From positions 496,001 to 560,000 of the forward strand of contig JAHQRK010000020.1 in the NCBI GenBank assembly GCA_019828595.1: a stretch of DNA of 64,000 bases, in the 5' to 3' direction. Position numbers and translations under genes: made by a program. Below, in pieces: positions 22,501 through 36,600 of the stretch. Source of the DNA: Aphanomyces cochlioides. Taxonomy: Eukaryota; Oomycota; Saprolegniomycetes; Saprolegniales; Verrucalvaceae. Each line of letters starts with the position of its first letter. The stretch's first letter is position 1. The notes beneath the pieces are model-generated. The model was not told the DNA's origin. It did not search any database and saw nothing but the letters and a program-made list of their open reading frames with translations.

Positions 22501-25500
22501 GATTGAAAAAATGATTCACTTCAATGCTCTCATGCACCAAGACACTATGGTACATGGTATTTATGGCCGTCAAGGAGCCCCATGGGAATTCAATCTTCGC
22601 GATGTCTTCCGTTGGTGTACTCTGGTCTCAACTCTTCCTACACCAAGCGTCACCTGGTACATCCCAATGCTCTATACTGCGCGTTTTCGCACTGTCCAAG
22701 ACCGCACGAACCTAGCTCGGCGCTGGAATGAAGTTTTCGGAAACACGGAAGATGAAGTGCCTTCGCCTGTATTTCACATTTCACCTGAAACACTTCAAGT
22801 GGGTATGGCAATGCTGCCTCGGGCGTCATTCTTTGAGCCTTCGAACCAATTACCTCCACTTTTAACACATTGGCTTGAACCAATGGAAGGACTTATGCAT
22901 TGCGTTCGATTACAGTGGCCAGCCTTGCTTGTTGGCCCAAGCGGAAGCGGCAAGTCAGCTATCGTCAAACTGCTCGCAGCTATGACAGGTCACCGGTTGC
23001 ACGAGTTGGGACTCAGTTCAGGTACTGATGCCACAGAACTACTTGGGTGCTTTGAACAGGTGGACGTGCAACGTCGGGTTCAGAAAGTCGAGCGTGAGCT
23101 TGGCCAAAGTGTTCAACGACTACAACAACATTGTCTTGTGCATAACCGTATGGATATGGTAACGCAATTAGCCAATGCTGAATATGCTGTGGCCCAACGT
23201 CAGCGCAACAGGTATGACTTAACTTATAACTATCCTATAAAAACGATTTGTAGACGGAGTCATAGAACAGACTTAGATCCAATGATCGTTACACTCTTAC
23301 AACAGCTTCTGAAGCAAGTTATTGAAATCCAAAACGCTTTATCACTTGAAGTGATTTCCGCAGACTCAATCAAGACCAAGCTGGACTGCATCCAACTTTT
23401 ATCGACAACTCAAGGACGTTCAAGCTGTTTTGAATGGGTTGACGGCACGCTGCTGCAGGTGTGACTGTCTCTCCTCGCAAATAGTAACTTGGTTGTAGGC
23501 TCTGGAAGCCGGTGAGTGGCTACTTTTGGACAACGTCAATTTCTGCAGTGCATCGGTGCTTGATCGATTGAACTCACTTCTTGAGATCAGTTAGTATACT
23601 GTGAAAATCTGAGAAGCTAACTTTCCCTCTAGATGGCGAGCTCTTGGTGAACGAATGTGGTGTTGTGAATGGCTCCCTTCGCGTCGTCAAACCTCATCCA
23701 GACTTTCGTATCTTTTTGGCTATGGATGCTCAATTCGGCGAAGTCAGTCGGGCTATGCGCAACCGTTGCATTGAAATTGCATTGCTTCCTCCAAATGCTA
23801 TTACTTCAAAATCAAATTTGGACATGATGACGTTGATGCAATCGGCATCAACAATGCATATACCTTTGAATGTCTACACTCAAATTGAATCGTTCCACGA
23901 AGATATGATGCAGCAAGACAAAACGATTTCATGGCGTCACATATACAACTGGAGTCAACTTAGTCAAGCCTACGTTGATCATGGTTTGACTTTGCACAAT
24001 GCATGCCACCAAGCAATCTCAGATATTTATGGCGTATCTATTGACCTTGCTTGGCAAAAGCACTTCCAATACGCCTCCCAATACGCACCACCGGCTGTAT
24101 CCACCGATCTTCTCGTGCGCAATGCATCTTTGGGAATGATGACACTCAAATCGCGTCTCCTGTGTTACTTGGCTGCTAAACCACCTTCCCAGGAGGTTTT
24201 CGCTCTAACTGAATTGCTTTGTGGTACAGCGATTAAACCTTGGCCAACATCACTTCTATTGGCAACCTCCGAGTCCTGGGAACAATGTGCAAAACATCTA
24301 AATGAAGATGGCTCCCAGGACGATCTCTCAAAAGCTATGTTGCCCTGGGCTGTTTACCGAAGCGGTCAGCACAATGGTTTTTCGACATCAGTAACCCAGA
24401 GTGATTTCGCTATCTGGCTCAGTGATGATCAAATACTTCAAAGTGCATGGAGCACTCTCGTTAACTTGCTGAAGACATTGAATGTGAGTTTGAACTTGCA
24501 AGATGTGTCATGGATCTACGGTAATCGACCAGCTTACGAATATATGAGAGCTTCAGTTTCACTGACCAATGATGAAAAAGCGAAGCAAATCTGGACGCAA
24601 GTCGAGGCTGTTACGCAAACTCTGAATATGGTTCGTACAATTGTATGAGTCTATGTTTGTAACATATTTGCAGATGGAATCCCTGTGGTGGAGTCGATTT
24701 AAGGAGCAGAGTCTGTTAGGTATTCAATCTCGGCCAGCACAGAGGCACAAGAAAACGAAACGTGAGTTGAAGCAGAAGAAGCAAACTACTTTGTTGGACC
24801 AGTCCTATCAATGTTTCTTACACGGATCAGAAGCCGTTGACGTCGAAAATGAAGTTGTTCCCATCGTATTTCCCTTTTTGTCAGCGTTGGATACTTGCGT
24901 TTTTGAATATATTCAGGTAGTTACAAGCCTTACATCGACAACTTACGTTTTATAGATGACTATGCAACATAGTTTGCTGCCAGAACAAGTCGCGACAGTC
25001 CAAAGCGTTCTCCACTTGCGATATGCTTTTGGCGACATATTCTCATGCGACAAAGCGTCATCCTTTCCTTGGCATCGATTTCTTGTGGGATGGAAGTGGC
25101 TCTTGAAGTCATGGCACGCATTTCACAAACTTTGCTTAGTTGACCATGACGAGACAACATCAGTACGTCAGGTCTATGATATGATCGAGCGAATGGAGTT
25201 TGCAATTACCTCGTGTATCGGTTGTGCACGTTCTAAGGATACACTATGGAAGAAAGGTGGACATCGACAATTACCCCCTTCGTTGGCCTCATGGAACGCC
25301 ATTTCTGCTGTCGAAAACCTATCTTCTGCATCATCAGTGGTACCAGCTCCAGCTCACGGAAATCAATTGTCACTTTTGGATTTGATATGCGCGAACAACT
25401 CAGTATTTCGATTTGAACCAGCACCAGCGCTTTCACTTCCTCATTCTTACCGCCAAGAACTGCTTCATGCACTAGCGACTTACGCATGGTTCATTGAAAC

Positions 25501-28500
25501 TCCTGGGCAGTCATTTGAGACTTTAAAGCAATTACCCGATGGATTGAAGACCCAAAGGAACCAATTGGAAAGCAAATTTGTTAGTGCCAACTCACATATA
25601 CTTGTACATTTGCAGCCCCAGGAGGACGATGAAGTTCACAATCAAGAGGCTACGGTTCTTCTATTAAGTGACGACGATAACCCTGTCATTCAGTCGTGGA
25701 TTCAGTTACAGCTAACACCATTACGAGAATTTCATCTTTTGGGACTGGAACTGCAACTTGTCAACAGTATGGCTAAGCTATTGACCGTTGCTACCGATGA
25801 GGAATTTATAACACAAGTGAAAGGTCTCTTGATTCAACTTGACACCTTTTTGCAGCTTCAGAACAAAGTTCAAACACGCTCTCCAATTACCCTTGTCCCG
25901 TATCAAGACTTATTATGGAGGGGACACAAGTATTCTGATCAAGAAGTGGAGTTGAATTCCAACGACCACAAAGAGTACCAAAACATCATTTCGAAGCATA
26001 TGAACTCTGCGATGGTTTACTTTCACGAAAGGTTGTGGAATAGCTCCGTAAATTCGCTCGATCAACTATCAAGTCGGGTTTATCACACTGAATCTGATGC
26101 CATCGAATTACCCAAAATCAGTGGTTTTGTACGACTTTTCCAAGCTGTTGAAACAACCTTAGCGACGCATTTTCTACAAACCAGTTCACAGATGCCAATT
26201 GTTGATGTGACCGCGAATACTCAAAAATTAAAGCAAGCTATAGCCCATTGGTCCAATGTTCATTCACAACCTGAGCTCTTCATCACAGGCGACGAGTACG
26301 TTTGGTCGTTGATTTTTGCAACTCTTCGTGTTTTTATGCCCTCTTCGCACGAAATCTTCAACATCTTGACTCTTCTTCATCAAGCCCACGACATCTCATT
26401 GATTGACTCAGTAACGAAACATTTGCAATCATCCACTAATGCTCGATTTATTCAATCGATTCCTACATTCATTACGTTTCTCACATTATATTGCAAATAT
26501 CAAGGCAAAAAGCTTGTTCAGCTCGGTATGAGTTGGACACTCATAGGATTGTGGCGTTTTGGTTTATTAACACCTTCATCTCCTCTAGATCCTGCACTCG
26601 TACCCTTGATTAAACGAGAATTTTTGCTGGGTCGTTTATCACAATGGTCCTTGCAGGATACTGTTGACGAATGCATTTCAAATTTATCACCACAAGATGT
26701 TGCCACTCGAGACCACATGACCTTGGTGTCTAAGGTTGAAGAACTACAACTTAAAGCAATTGAGCGTCCAACACAGATGTTTGGCGATGTATTTCAAGAC
26801 ATTGTTCGTTTTGCATCATCAATCATGACCAACAGAATAGTTGATTGGTGTGAAAATTTCATGCGAAACCCAAACCAACTGCTTCGAGAGATTAAGATGT
26901 TCCAGCAAACCACCGATAGTTTCGTCATGCGACTTCAAAATAAATACAATGACTACCGCGACGTTATCGAGCCAATTGTAGCCAGCACATATTTCACAAA
27001 GGATGGCCTGTCACTTTTGATGCACGTTTTGGAAACAGAGACTACACAAGATGTGCAAAGCTTAGCCCGTACATTCATGAGTGTACCGAGCCCTGAATCT
27101 CATCATGACACAGCCGATATCATATTGAGGTATGTTGCGTTTTTGGAGTTTGATTGAAAACGTGGTGATAGGCATACATCAACTCTGAATCAACATCATG
27201 TTTCATCAGTAGACCGACTGGCTACTGCACTGAGCCAAGTTGAAGCGCATTATCGTAACCAAGCGACGTTATCGGGCGATAACCACCAAAATTTCCTGGA
27301 AACTGCTCACTCTATATTTGATGGCTTCCTTCAGCTTTGGTCAGAAAATCAGGAGAAAATTGAAAAAGAAAAAGCTGATGCGGAAGCTCTCTTTAAGTTC
27401 AAAACTCGCACAGTTGAAATCGAAACTGAGGAACAAATTCTTGAAAAGGAATATCGAAATCAATTTCCAGACTTTGCCAAGGCCTTTTCCGATATAATTG
27501 GCTCTGACAGCATCGATACTTCATCAGACGATAAAGACGAGTCGCCATCCCCACTGCCTGACCATGTTGTGCAGTTTGTTGCAGAATGCCATGAGCGTCT
27601 TTTTTTGCAAGCTTGGGTGAAGGGAGCAACGCTCAAAGATGCTTGGACCAAGAAATATTCTCTCGGCTTTAATTTCAAACCAATTCTAAACGAAATGCTG
27701 GATGTTAAATTAGACGAAGAAGTGCGAGGAGGCCATATTCTTTACTCCAGTCATATTTTGCAAGATCAAACAGCCGGAGAAACTGTGCCATTCTCCCAAC
27801 TTAATGCTGCTTATGTTGCCAACATTGATTTTCACCGTGATCCACATGTAAAAGAGGTAAATCTTGTTCAAAAACCTTTACAACGCTTCATGTTGCGGCT
27901 GCAAACTCTAATTATTCAATGGCCAGAAAATGCTATTTTGCAGAAACTACTTCTGCTGTCGAACCGTTTGCGGCAAATGTCAAACCAAATTCCTGTAGCG
28001 CAAGTGCTGGTTGGTGTTGAGTTGTTGTTGAAACAGGCGCAAGACTGGCAAGCAATTGCATCAAAAGAGGTTTCGATTCAAGATGAAATTTCTGCATTGA
28101 GTGCTCTTGTTGTCCGGTACTAAAAATGTTCTGATTAATCCTAACTCTCTTTTGTAGATGGCGTAAATTGGAACTGTACTCATGGCCTCAATTCATGGTG
28201 CTAAAAGAAAAGAAATTTCAGCTTGAAGCTCGCAAAGCATGGTTCCACTTGTATGGCCTGTTGACAGCGAAACCTGAAAACGAAACTGTGGGAGCGAGCA
28301 ATTTGAATTGGATGCTGGAGCATACGCCGCTTGAATCTGACTGGATGGAATCGTGGCGGTTCAAGCTGTTCGATACGATGGAAGGCTTTTTACGATCGTG
28401 TACTATGGGGCAATTTCAAACACGCTTGGTTCTCATATATGCGTTCTGTTGTCAACTCATTGAAGTCAGTCGTTTACAATACAACTCAGAAGCATTTCGT

Positions 28501-31500
28501 CTAGCCTGCATGATGTATCATTTGTACAGATATTACGCTCAGCACTTGACGTACAATCTCCAGCCCATGTGGATGCGATTGCGTGAGCCCATTCAAAAGC
28601 AATTGAACGATTTTGTCAAAATCAGCAAATGGGACGAGCAAACTTACTATTCCTTGGCCGCATCTGCCGAAAAGAGTCATCGCAAGTTGATGAAGTTCAT
28701 GCGAGACTATGAAGAGATTTTGTCCATGCCTATGCAGACCTTCTTGGATAAGGTGATTGACGGCAATATCACGTCCGAGAAATATGACGGATTGCAAGCC
28801 CTGCAGTCAACGTGGAACGAAATGAAAAATCGCCAAGACCCTATTGAAGACAATAACGAAGAAGATGAAGAAGTTGTCATCTGGCGAGTAGTAGAAATTC
28901 CTTCTGTCGACAAGAAAGCTGCCACTGAATTACCCGGTTATCTTAAGGAGATTCCCGGTCATGACTCCTTGCGTTGGTTGATACAACTGCCTAGCTTAGG
29001 CCGCAAGATTTACAAATACACAACTCAAGAGCTTATGTCTGACGCTGTGTTGCGATTAAATCAACAAGGCCGTCACCTTAGTGAAGAATTGTGCAGTGCT
29101 GTTCTACAGCGTATCGAGAGCTTAAAGTCCGAATCAGCACCCAAAGGAGCGAAGAAGAAAGCATTGATTGACTTGCTATCAGAAATGAAAAACCAAGGCT
29201 GGTCAACTCTGAAAAGCAAGACACCTCCCCAACAAGCTCACATTCAGGTATGTATAGTTTTTATAGAATTTGCTTTCTGATGTACTCGCCTTTAGTCACT
29301 GATGGAATTGGATATTCCAAGGGTTGAATCTACTTTGCGTCTTCAATCGACGCTGCAGCAATCAAAACAAGAAGATCCTTTACCAATTTGGTCTCAAGCA
29401 GACAGTTATTATTATCGGTACTTGGCTCAACTACAAACTCTGCGATTCACAATCATTTCTGGATACAACAAGGATATCTCGTTTTCTGAAGTCGATAAAA
29501 TGTCTGGATATGCTGAAAATATGCTACACAGAATGCTTCAACAGCGCGCCACACTGCAAACAATGGCGAGTACCCACGAAAACCTCTTGCTGCACATGCA
29601 AATATTATCTCAAGAGCGTTTACCCTCGATTCACTCGCAGGACTCGCTAAAAGCATGGCGAGATGAGCAGCATCAAGATTTGCTGCTTCTGTTGCAGTGG
29701 ATTGAGGAATTGAGCATGATTTCACCACAAAACAAAGTACTGGAGTCGTGTAAGTCTCTTACTGTTCAATGTGGCAATGAATGGAAGAAATCCCAGTTAC
29801 CTGAAGATCCTGGTATTCCCAAACTCCCCCTCGATGACGGAAACTTTGACTCATCTACAAGTTATGGCTTCCAAAACAAATCACCGAAGTTTACTGTCGG
29901 ATTCTCGCCGCAAGTGCTCTCTCGTGACGTTCAAAGTATCAATATGAATCCACTCATTGCAAATGCCATACAAATCAAAGCAATATGCGAGCAACTGCGA
30001 GATGTATTGAATGATCTGTCATTGAGAAGCATTGAAATTCCACTTACTGGACTTGAAAAACGCAACTTGGACCGTCTCGCGGAATCTGAGCGAGCTGACT
30101 CGACGAATGACGAAGTCTATACCGAAGAGCAAAAGGCATTCATTGGCTCTTTCGCTCTCAAACTGAATACCGTTGTGGAGGGTTTGCTCATTTCTATTCA
30201 AAATGCATGTGAAATCGTTGCAAAGCGAGAAGATGATGCAGTGCCTACAATGCAGGGTTGCAATGAGCAATTACTACAGCTTGTTCACGCTTCGCGCATT
30301 CATGTATTGCCTACCCAAATGGACGAGCTTTGGCTCATGTTGAAACGAGAAATCAATCCCACCTGGAGTCACATCTACTCGAATTGTGTGTCTTTGATTC
30401 AATCGCTGCTTCCGAGCTGGAAGCTATTGGTCTCATGGCATCATCAACTCATGTGTGATTGTATCTATGTGCATAAGAGCATGGCCAAGTTCGAGTACGT
30501 TGTAATTCGGCTCTTCCGCACTCTCTTGTCGAATGGATTTTGCAAAGCTCCAGAAGAGAACGAAGAGACTGACAGTGGTGGCAATATGAACTTTGAAGAT
30601 GATGTCGAAGGTACAGGCATGGGCGAAGGTGATGGGAAAAAGGACGTGAGTGATCAGATCGAGGACGAAGAGCAGCTCTTGGGTCTCAAAGGTGATGAGC
30701 CCCAAGAACCCCAAGAGAAAAAGAATGACGAAGATAAGGACAAGGGCCTCGAAATGCAGAACGACTTCGACGGCACAATGGAAGATGTCCCGGATGATGA
30801 AGAGCAGGACGAAAATGACGACAATGACGACCAGGAAGAACTCGATCGAGAAATGGGTGAATTTGACGACGATAACATTGTCGATGAAAAGCGGTGGGGC
30901 GAAGACTCCGATGATGACGAAGACAATATTGACAAAGAAAAGGAAAAATTTGACGATCAATCGAAGATGAATGAAGGGGAAGCATTAGAAGACGAGGTTC
31001 GTGGAAAAAACGGTGATGAGGAGGAGAAAGAAAAAGAGGAAAAGAAGGAAAGTAAGGACACCGAACCGCCGGAGCAAAGTCCTGATGACGCCCCACAGGA
31101 GGATGTCACTGACGGCAATAAGCCTGAAGAGGACGGGGTGAATGAAGATACAGAGGACAAATACGAAGAAGATCACGAAGATTTAGCGCCAAGAGACGCC
31201 TTGCCTGATGATGAACAGAAGCAAGAGGATGAGTTTGCAGACGACATGAATCTTGATGGTGAAGATAAAGAAGATGGCGATGACGAGAATACTGATGAAA
31301 ATATGCCCGATGAAGAAGATTTAGACAATGATGAGAACGGGGAAGCGTCTGCAGACCCTGAAGAACAAGCAGATGACGAAGAGAAGGAACAGGACGAGCC
31401 AGAGGTTGTTCCTCTTGGTGCTGGCAATGAGGATCAAGAGATGGATATACCTTCAAACGAAGATCCAGAAAAAGATAAAGCAGAAGATCAACCGCCTCCG

Positions 31501-33266
31501 CCGGAACCATCAGAACAAAAGGAAGAGAGCAAAAATTCTGGTGCTGTTGCTGGCTTAGAATCGAAGGATGGACAAGATGCAATGGAACCCCAAGACCGTG
31601 ATGAAACAAATGAAGATGACGATATGGACCAGGCAGAACAGCAACAAGATGACTCGACCGCTCAGGAGCAACAAGGTGGACAAGCAAATCCTAACGGATC
31701 AGAGCTCACGCCTGTCATTGGTGCACAATCTCAAGAAGAGCAAAACCGAGAACGCAAAGAGCCGAATCCATACCAAAATCCCGAAAAGGCCCAGGAACAC
31801 TGGCGTCGACGTATGGAAATCCTCGATAGCAATCAAACACAAGATAAGACAGAGATTGAGCCATCGAATGATAAACCCGACGACGAACAAGGCGGTGTTG
31901 GCGAATTAGCAGAGCCTGATGACTCCAACGCCGATTTGGCTCTTGCTCCAACAGATGAATCAACAGTTCCTGACGCTATGATGGATGAAGAGGAACGCCC
32001 ATCACCAGATGACGAAGAGACAAAAGAATCAGAAGAAAATAAGAATAAAGCAGAACCTCAAGATGACGATAAACCGAAGGAGAAAGCAGCTCCTCAAGAC
32101 CTCAACGAAGCTCAACCATCAAACAAGCATAAAAACGATGGAGTCGATGCAGATGTAGATATGGAAGTTGCAGACCCTGACGACAGCCCTGACACTGAAG
32201 AGAAGGAAGATGTTGAAATGGTCGTCAATGACGACTTCACACCAATTGTCGCATCCGATGTCCGAGACGATATCTCCGCCGAGGAGGTTGATACTGAAGT
32301 TGACATTGATGCCTTGAGAGCTGAACTGGATGCATCTATGCAAAACCAGACTGTCGGCTCTATCGAGGCTGGAACTGCATTGTGGAGTACCTATGATCAA
32401 ATAACCCACGCAGGTGCCCAACGATTATGCGAGCAACTGCGCTTGGTTTTGGCGCCAATGCTCCGCTCAAGGCTTCAGGGTGACTATCGAACTGGCAAGC
32501 GAATCAATATGCGCAAAGTTATTCCATACATTGCAAGTTCTTTCAGGAAAGACAAGATCTGGCTTCGAAGGACCAAACCATCGAAACGAGCTTATCAAGT
32601 AATGGTCGCTATCGATGATTCGGAATCCATGGCGGATAATCACGCCGGTCGTTTGGCCCTTGAGGCTCTAGCAACATTATGCAAGGGCATGACACAGCTT
32701 GAGGTGGGCGAAATTGCAGTTGTCAAGTAAGAGAACTACTGATATGACATTCTAATCACTTCGATAGGTTCGGCGAGAAAGTTCATTTACTCCACCCATT
32801 TGATATGCCTTTCACAGATGATGCCGGAGCTCGAGTAATTAGTGCTTTCCAGTTCCAGGAAACGAAAACTCACATGGTTGAAACACTCGAAGCCGTTCAA
32901 AGTCTCTTGGATCACGCCAAGCAAAACGCCAGCAGCCACAGCCAGAGTGACATTACGCAAATTGTCTTCCTGATATCAGACGGTCGTTTCGATAAAGATG
33001 GTCGTACAAAGATGCAGAAATTAGTCCAAAAAGCCATGGAACAACAGCAGTTGATTGTCCTGTTGATTGTGGATCACCCCAAGGATGGCCAAGGCATCTG
33101 CGACACCCAAAGTGTCAGCTTTGTAAAAGGAAAGGTTGAAATGACGCCGTATATGGACAATTTCCCATTCCCGTACTACGTTATTATGAAAAACACAAAC
33201 CTACTACCAGAAACATTGTGTAATGCGCTGCGGCAATGGTTTGAGCTGCTCCAAGGGACTGATTAG
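16580..33266 (+). CDS. MDN1: Midasin (Rea1), dynein-like AAA+ ATPase of 60S ribosome maturation
   Basis: 17 exons, 5335 aa, with 16 introns of 39-48 nt. Exon ends: 17674, 18291, 19271, 19506, 19781, 19962, 20574, 23211, 23458, 23589, 24630, 24916, 27129, 28116, 29247, 32726 and 33266. Midasin pulls assembly factors off pre-60S particles in the nucleolus and nucleoplasm. Six AAA domains show Walker A motifs: TDGCGKT (~272), ETGCGKT (~588), GPTSAGKT (~1006), DTGAGKT (~1323), SPGVGKT (~1710) and PSGSGKS (~2017). Walker B runs from WVVIEDID to LLLIDEIN; AAA6 has the variant LLLDNVN. A long linker (~2100-4440), a D/E-rich tail region (~4450-5040) and a C-terminal MIDAS/VWA domain with D-x-S-x-S (AIDDSESM, ~5128) complete the order. 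Intron 8 (23212-23253) is 42 nt and stop-free, so retention would keep the frame. Confidence 0.97.
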
Positions 33267-33652
33267 AATTCCGTGTATAATATGATTAATCAATCGACAC
33301 TTGTTTATTAAAATAGAAACATTTCCGCAACATTTCAAGTGTGTCGCTGCCGAAGACCATGAGAATAAACGAGTCACTTGACAGCAGTTAGCACTTCAAT
33401 ATTTCAGCATCTCCAATGAAATAGAAAATGACTTTGTATTCATATCAAAGTCATTATTGCGATAAGGCAAAAAGAAAGGACAACCCTCATCAAGAATCTT
33501 GACGAGATCATAAATTTGGCTACCGGTATATCAAATCTTGGAGGAGCTCATATCCTGTCATATATTATATACTATATAGATATATTTTGACAGTATATAA
33601 TCTAGCGGAGCTGCACATTTGCATTGTTCATGTCAGTTGAGTGCACAAGTGG
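33267..33652. promoter_or_regulatory. Intergenic spacer upstream of ATM with AT-rich hairpin
   Basis: 386 nt between tandem genes. A hairpin-like sequence lies at 33555-33593, where CTGTCA and TGACAG flank alternating TATA runs about 60-100 nt before the ATM start. No ORF of interest. Confidence 0.35.
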
Positions 33653-36600
33653 ATGATGGACGTGAGTGACGACTTCGACTTCGGCCTTTCGACGGCCTCG
33701 TCGTCGCTTCGTACGGACAATGAAATTTGGGCAGATGTGAAGCGTGTATGCCGTGAACTAAACATGTCAAAGAAGACGCGAAAAGCTGCAATGGTTAGTT
33801 TTAGTGAAATGATTGCCTCCTCGAAACACAAGCGTGTTATTCATGAAAGTGGCACGTGGGGATATGTCCTCAACACTCTACTCGAGGTTATAGAAGAGGA
33901 TTACTATCTCTCGTTGAAAAAGAAGAAATCTAGCGGAAAAATAACTCATGTGCTTGAATATGATACAGTTTTGCTCAACGTATTGGATTATGCGCATGAA
34001 GATGTCTCGCCCTCAAGCAACACTGCGGTACTCGATCGAGACTCAACTGGAAAAGGAACTTTGAAGCAGCTTGTATCCTTTTGCGAGCGTCTGATTTCAA
34101 ACCCGAATTTGCTCAATTCGCCAGCAGAAAGTAGCTGCTACCGTCTTCTTGACAAGGTTTTAAAGTTCGAAGCGTACTGTCGCATCACTGACGAAAATTG
34201 CTTGAAGAAAATCCTGGAGTGTGCATTATCAACTCTACAGGCACGAAATTCTTCATGTGTCCTCGTTGCTTCCAGAATTTCGCTTAGCCTTTTATCAAAT
34301 CTAAAATCCGACCTCCACTCGCGTTTGCCTGGACTGATGGAATTTTTCCATGACTGGTTCCAAGACAATCGAGTTGACGATGAGGATCAACGCAAACAGA
34401 TATCATTCGGGAAGTCTACCACTCTTGAAACAAGCGGAAGTGTAGCACGAAACTTGCTTAACAGTATGGTGGTAATTATGACAAAATACGCCCCCAGCAT
34501 TGCGCCATTATTGCACGACCGAGCCCAGGAAGCTGTGTTGTATGTGCAACGAAATCTTCGTGAAGATGTGGTGGTTCTTGCATCAGAGCCTGTGGAGTTT
34601 TTGATTATATATTATCGCTTGGTATTTCACAGAGAGTGCCCTCCTACATCTACTCAGGTTGAAGTCGACAGTCTCTTTTTCTTAAAATTTTGTAGTGCCG
34701 GGAGCTTAAACATTTGTACACCCTGTGTATTATGGATGACAAGATCCTTGCAGCTATTGTTCGGCAATCAGCCAATATGCAGCTTACGAATACAAGGAAT
34801 ATCGCAGCATTGAATGAAAAAGCATGCATGTGGCTGAGCCTGATCGCCGATGTACTATTTTACCATGACCAATGGAGCGAAGGAGTAGGACAGCAAAGCA
34901 TGAAACGCGCCCGCCAAATGACTGGCTTTGATACAATTCTTAGCCACTTAGAAATGAATTCAACCACAAGTGCAAAAAGCTCCGTGGGTTCTCAAGCACC
35001 TTCTACTCAAATGTCGACAGAGCTCGCAATACCACTTCTTCGTTGGCTATTATTATTGCAATCACTACTAGCACGACACGGACGGTGGTACGTTTTCTGT
35101 AATAATGAACAGTGTACTGCAATGTAATAGGTATGCTGAAGAGCAATCGGATAGGTTAGAGTCTCTTCGCAGTGTCTTGATATCACTTCTTGGTGACTCG
35201 AGCCTTGATTCAGAGTGCAAACAACAGACCCTGCAATGCCTTTTAATCCTGGCTTTACGAGCACAGGGGCTTCATTCGTCTGGATGGCAACCTCTTTGGC
35301 AAATACTACTATCAGATTACTCGTTTCGAAATATGACTAAGTCAGAGTCAGGCGACGTAGTTCTTCAGCTATTAAGCACTTTGATCATTCGTCAATATAT
35401 TGTGCTGGATACGTTAGAGAAAGACTTTGCTTCTATCTTGGAATTGCCTGCCTTTGCTAACCACTCAGGTATTTGATTTAACTGTGTAATTTGACATTCT
35501 GTTAGTGCTTTCGATGCTGATTCTATATTTAATTAAATCGATTGTTGACTTTGACGTATGTAACAATTGGTCACATCAAGAAATCGCAACGTTCTATTTT
35601 ACTGCTTTGAGGAAGGTTATATATACAGAATCAATGGGCTTTGCTATTCCGCTCATGGTTTCCGCCATCAGCTCTTTGTTTTCTGATGGGCCTTCAACAC
35701 TTGATTGTACACCCTACCTTCTTCCTGCATTATGGAAAGGATTTGCTACTTGCGATATGACGGATGAAATTGAAGCTATTCCCATTATGAAGCACGATAC
35801 TAAGCTGTTCGATGTTCCAAAAAATTCACGTTTAAGCCGTCTGGTGATGCACCTTAGAAGCACTTTTGAAGAAGATAATAATTGTGATGAAACAGATCGT
35901 GTATCGTTTCCAAAATACGTGAACAAGTATATTTGTCTAGATCCTGTTGCTCATTTTGCTGATCGATTAGTATTCATCGGGTGGTCTGTTAGCAGCATTC
36001 CAACGGCAGTGAAAGATCAAAAGGTGATTTACGATGAGATTCAAGGAGTCTTGAGCGACATGATGGATAAGGCAGATTCTTCACCAAGCGATCAATACTT
36101 AGTTCATATCGAGGCTCTATTGAACGTAAGGATATTTGTCCGTGCCACTTGCTAACTGCGAGTTGCGCTAGATTGGTGTTGTTCTTGCAGCTATCTATGA
36201 CAAGTGTTCTTTTGATATCAATGTCTTGATGAAAAACTTACTAAGTACGGTGTGCTCACGAATTCACAAGTGGCAAAACTCCCCACCCGCATTTCTCTTA
36301 CTGCAGAAGTTGTTCTCGTTGCTGCAACTCTTGGGAAGAAATTCTTCGTCTGGTCCGGACGGTGTCGTGAAATATCCTGCTTCTTGTCGCGCCATTCTTG
36401 GGTAACGGGGACAATACAAGTTTCACTCAAATTTCGACTAGATTTATCGCTGTTAAAGTTCACGAGCTTGTATTGTCACAAGGGGAAATCGATAGGTCTC
36501 ATCAAAAGGACGACGATGATATGGATTTAGATTACCCTACTTCTGGAAAAATCTCTAGGTTCTCATTAAAGCTATGGTGTTTGCGTATTTACCAATTACT

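Noticed and set aside
30433..30960. Long minus-strand ORF that looks strongly hydrophobic, like a multi-pass membrane protein
   Set aside because: It is antisense to the Asp/Glu-rich part of midasin. GAN codons read backwards give Phe/Ile/Leu/Val, so the hydrophobicity is an artefact. The other minus ORFs at 30654-31687 have the same cause.
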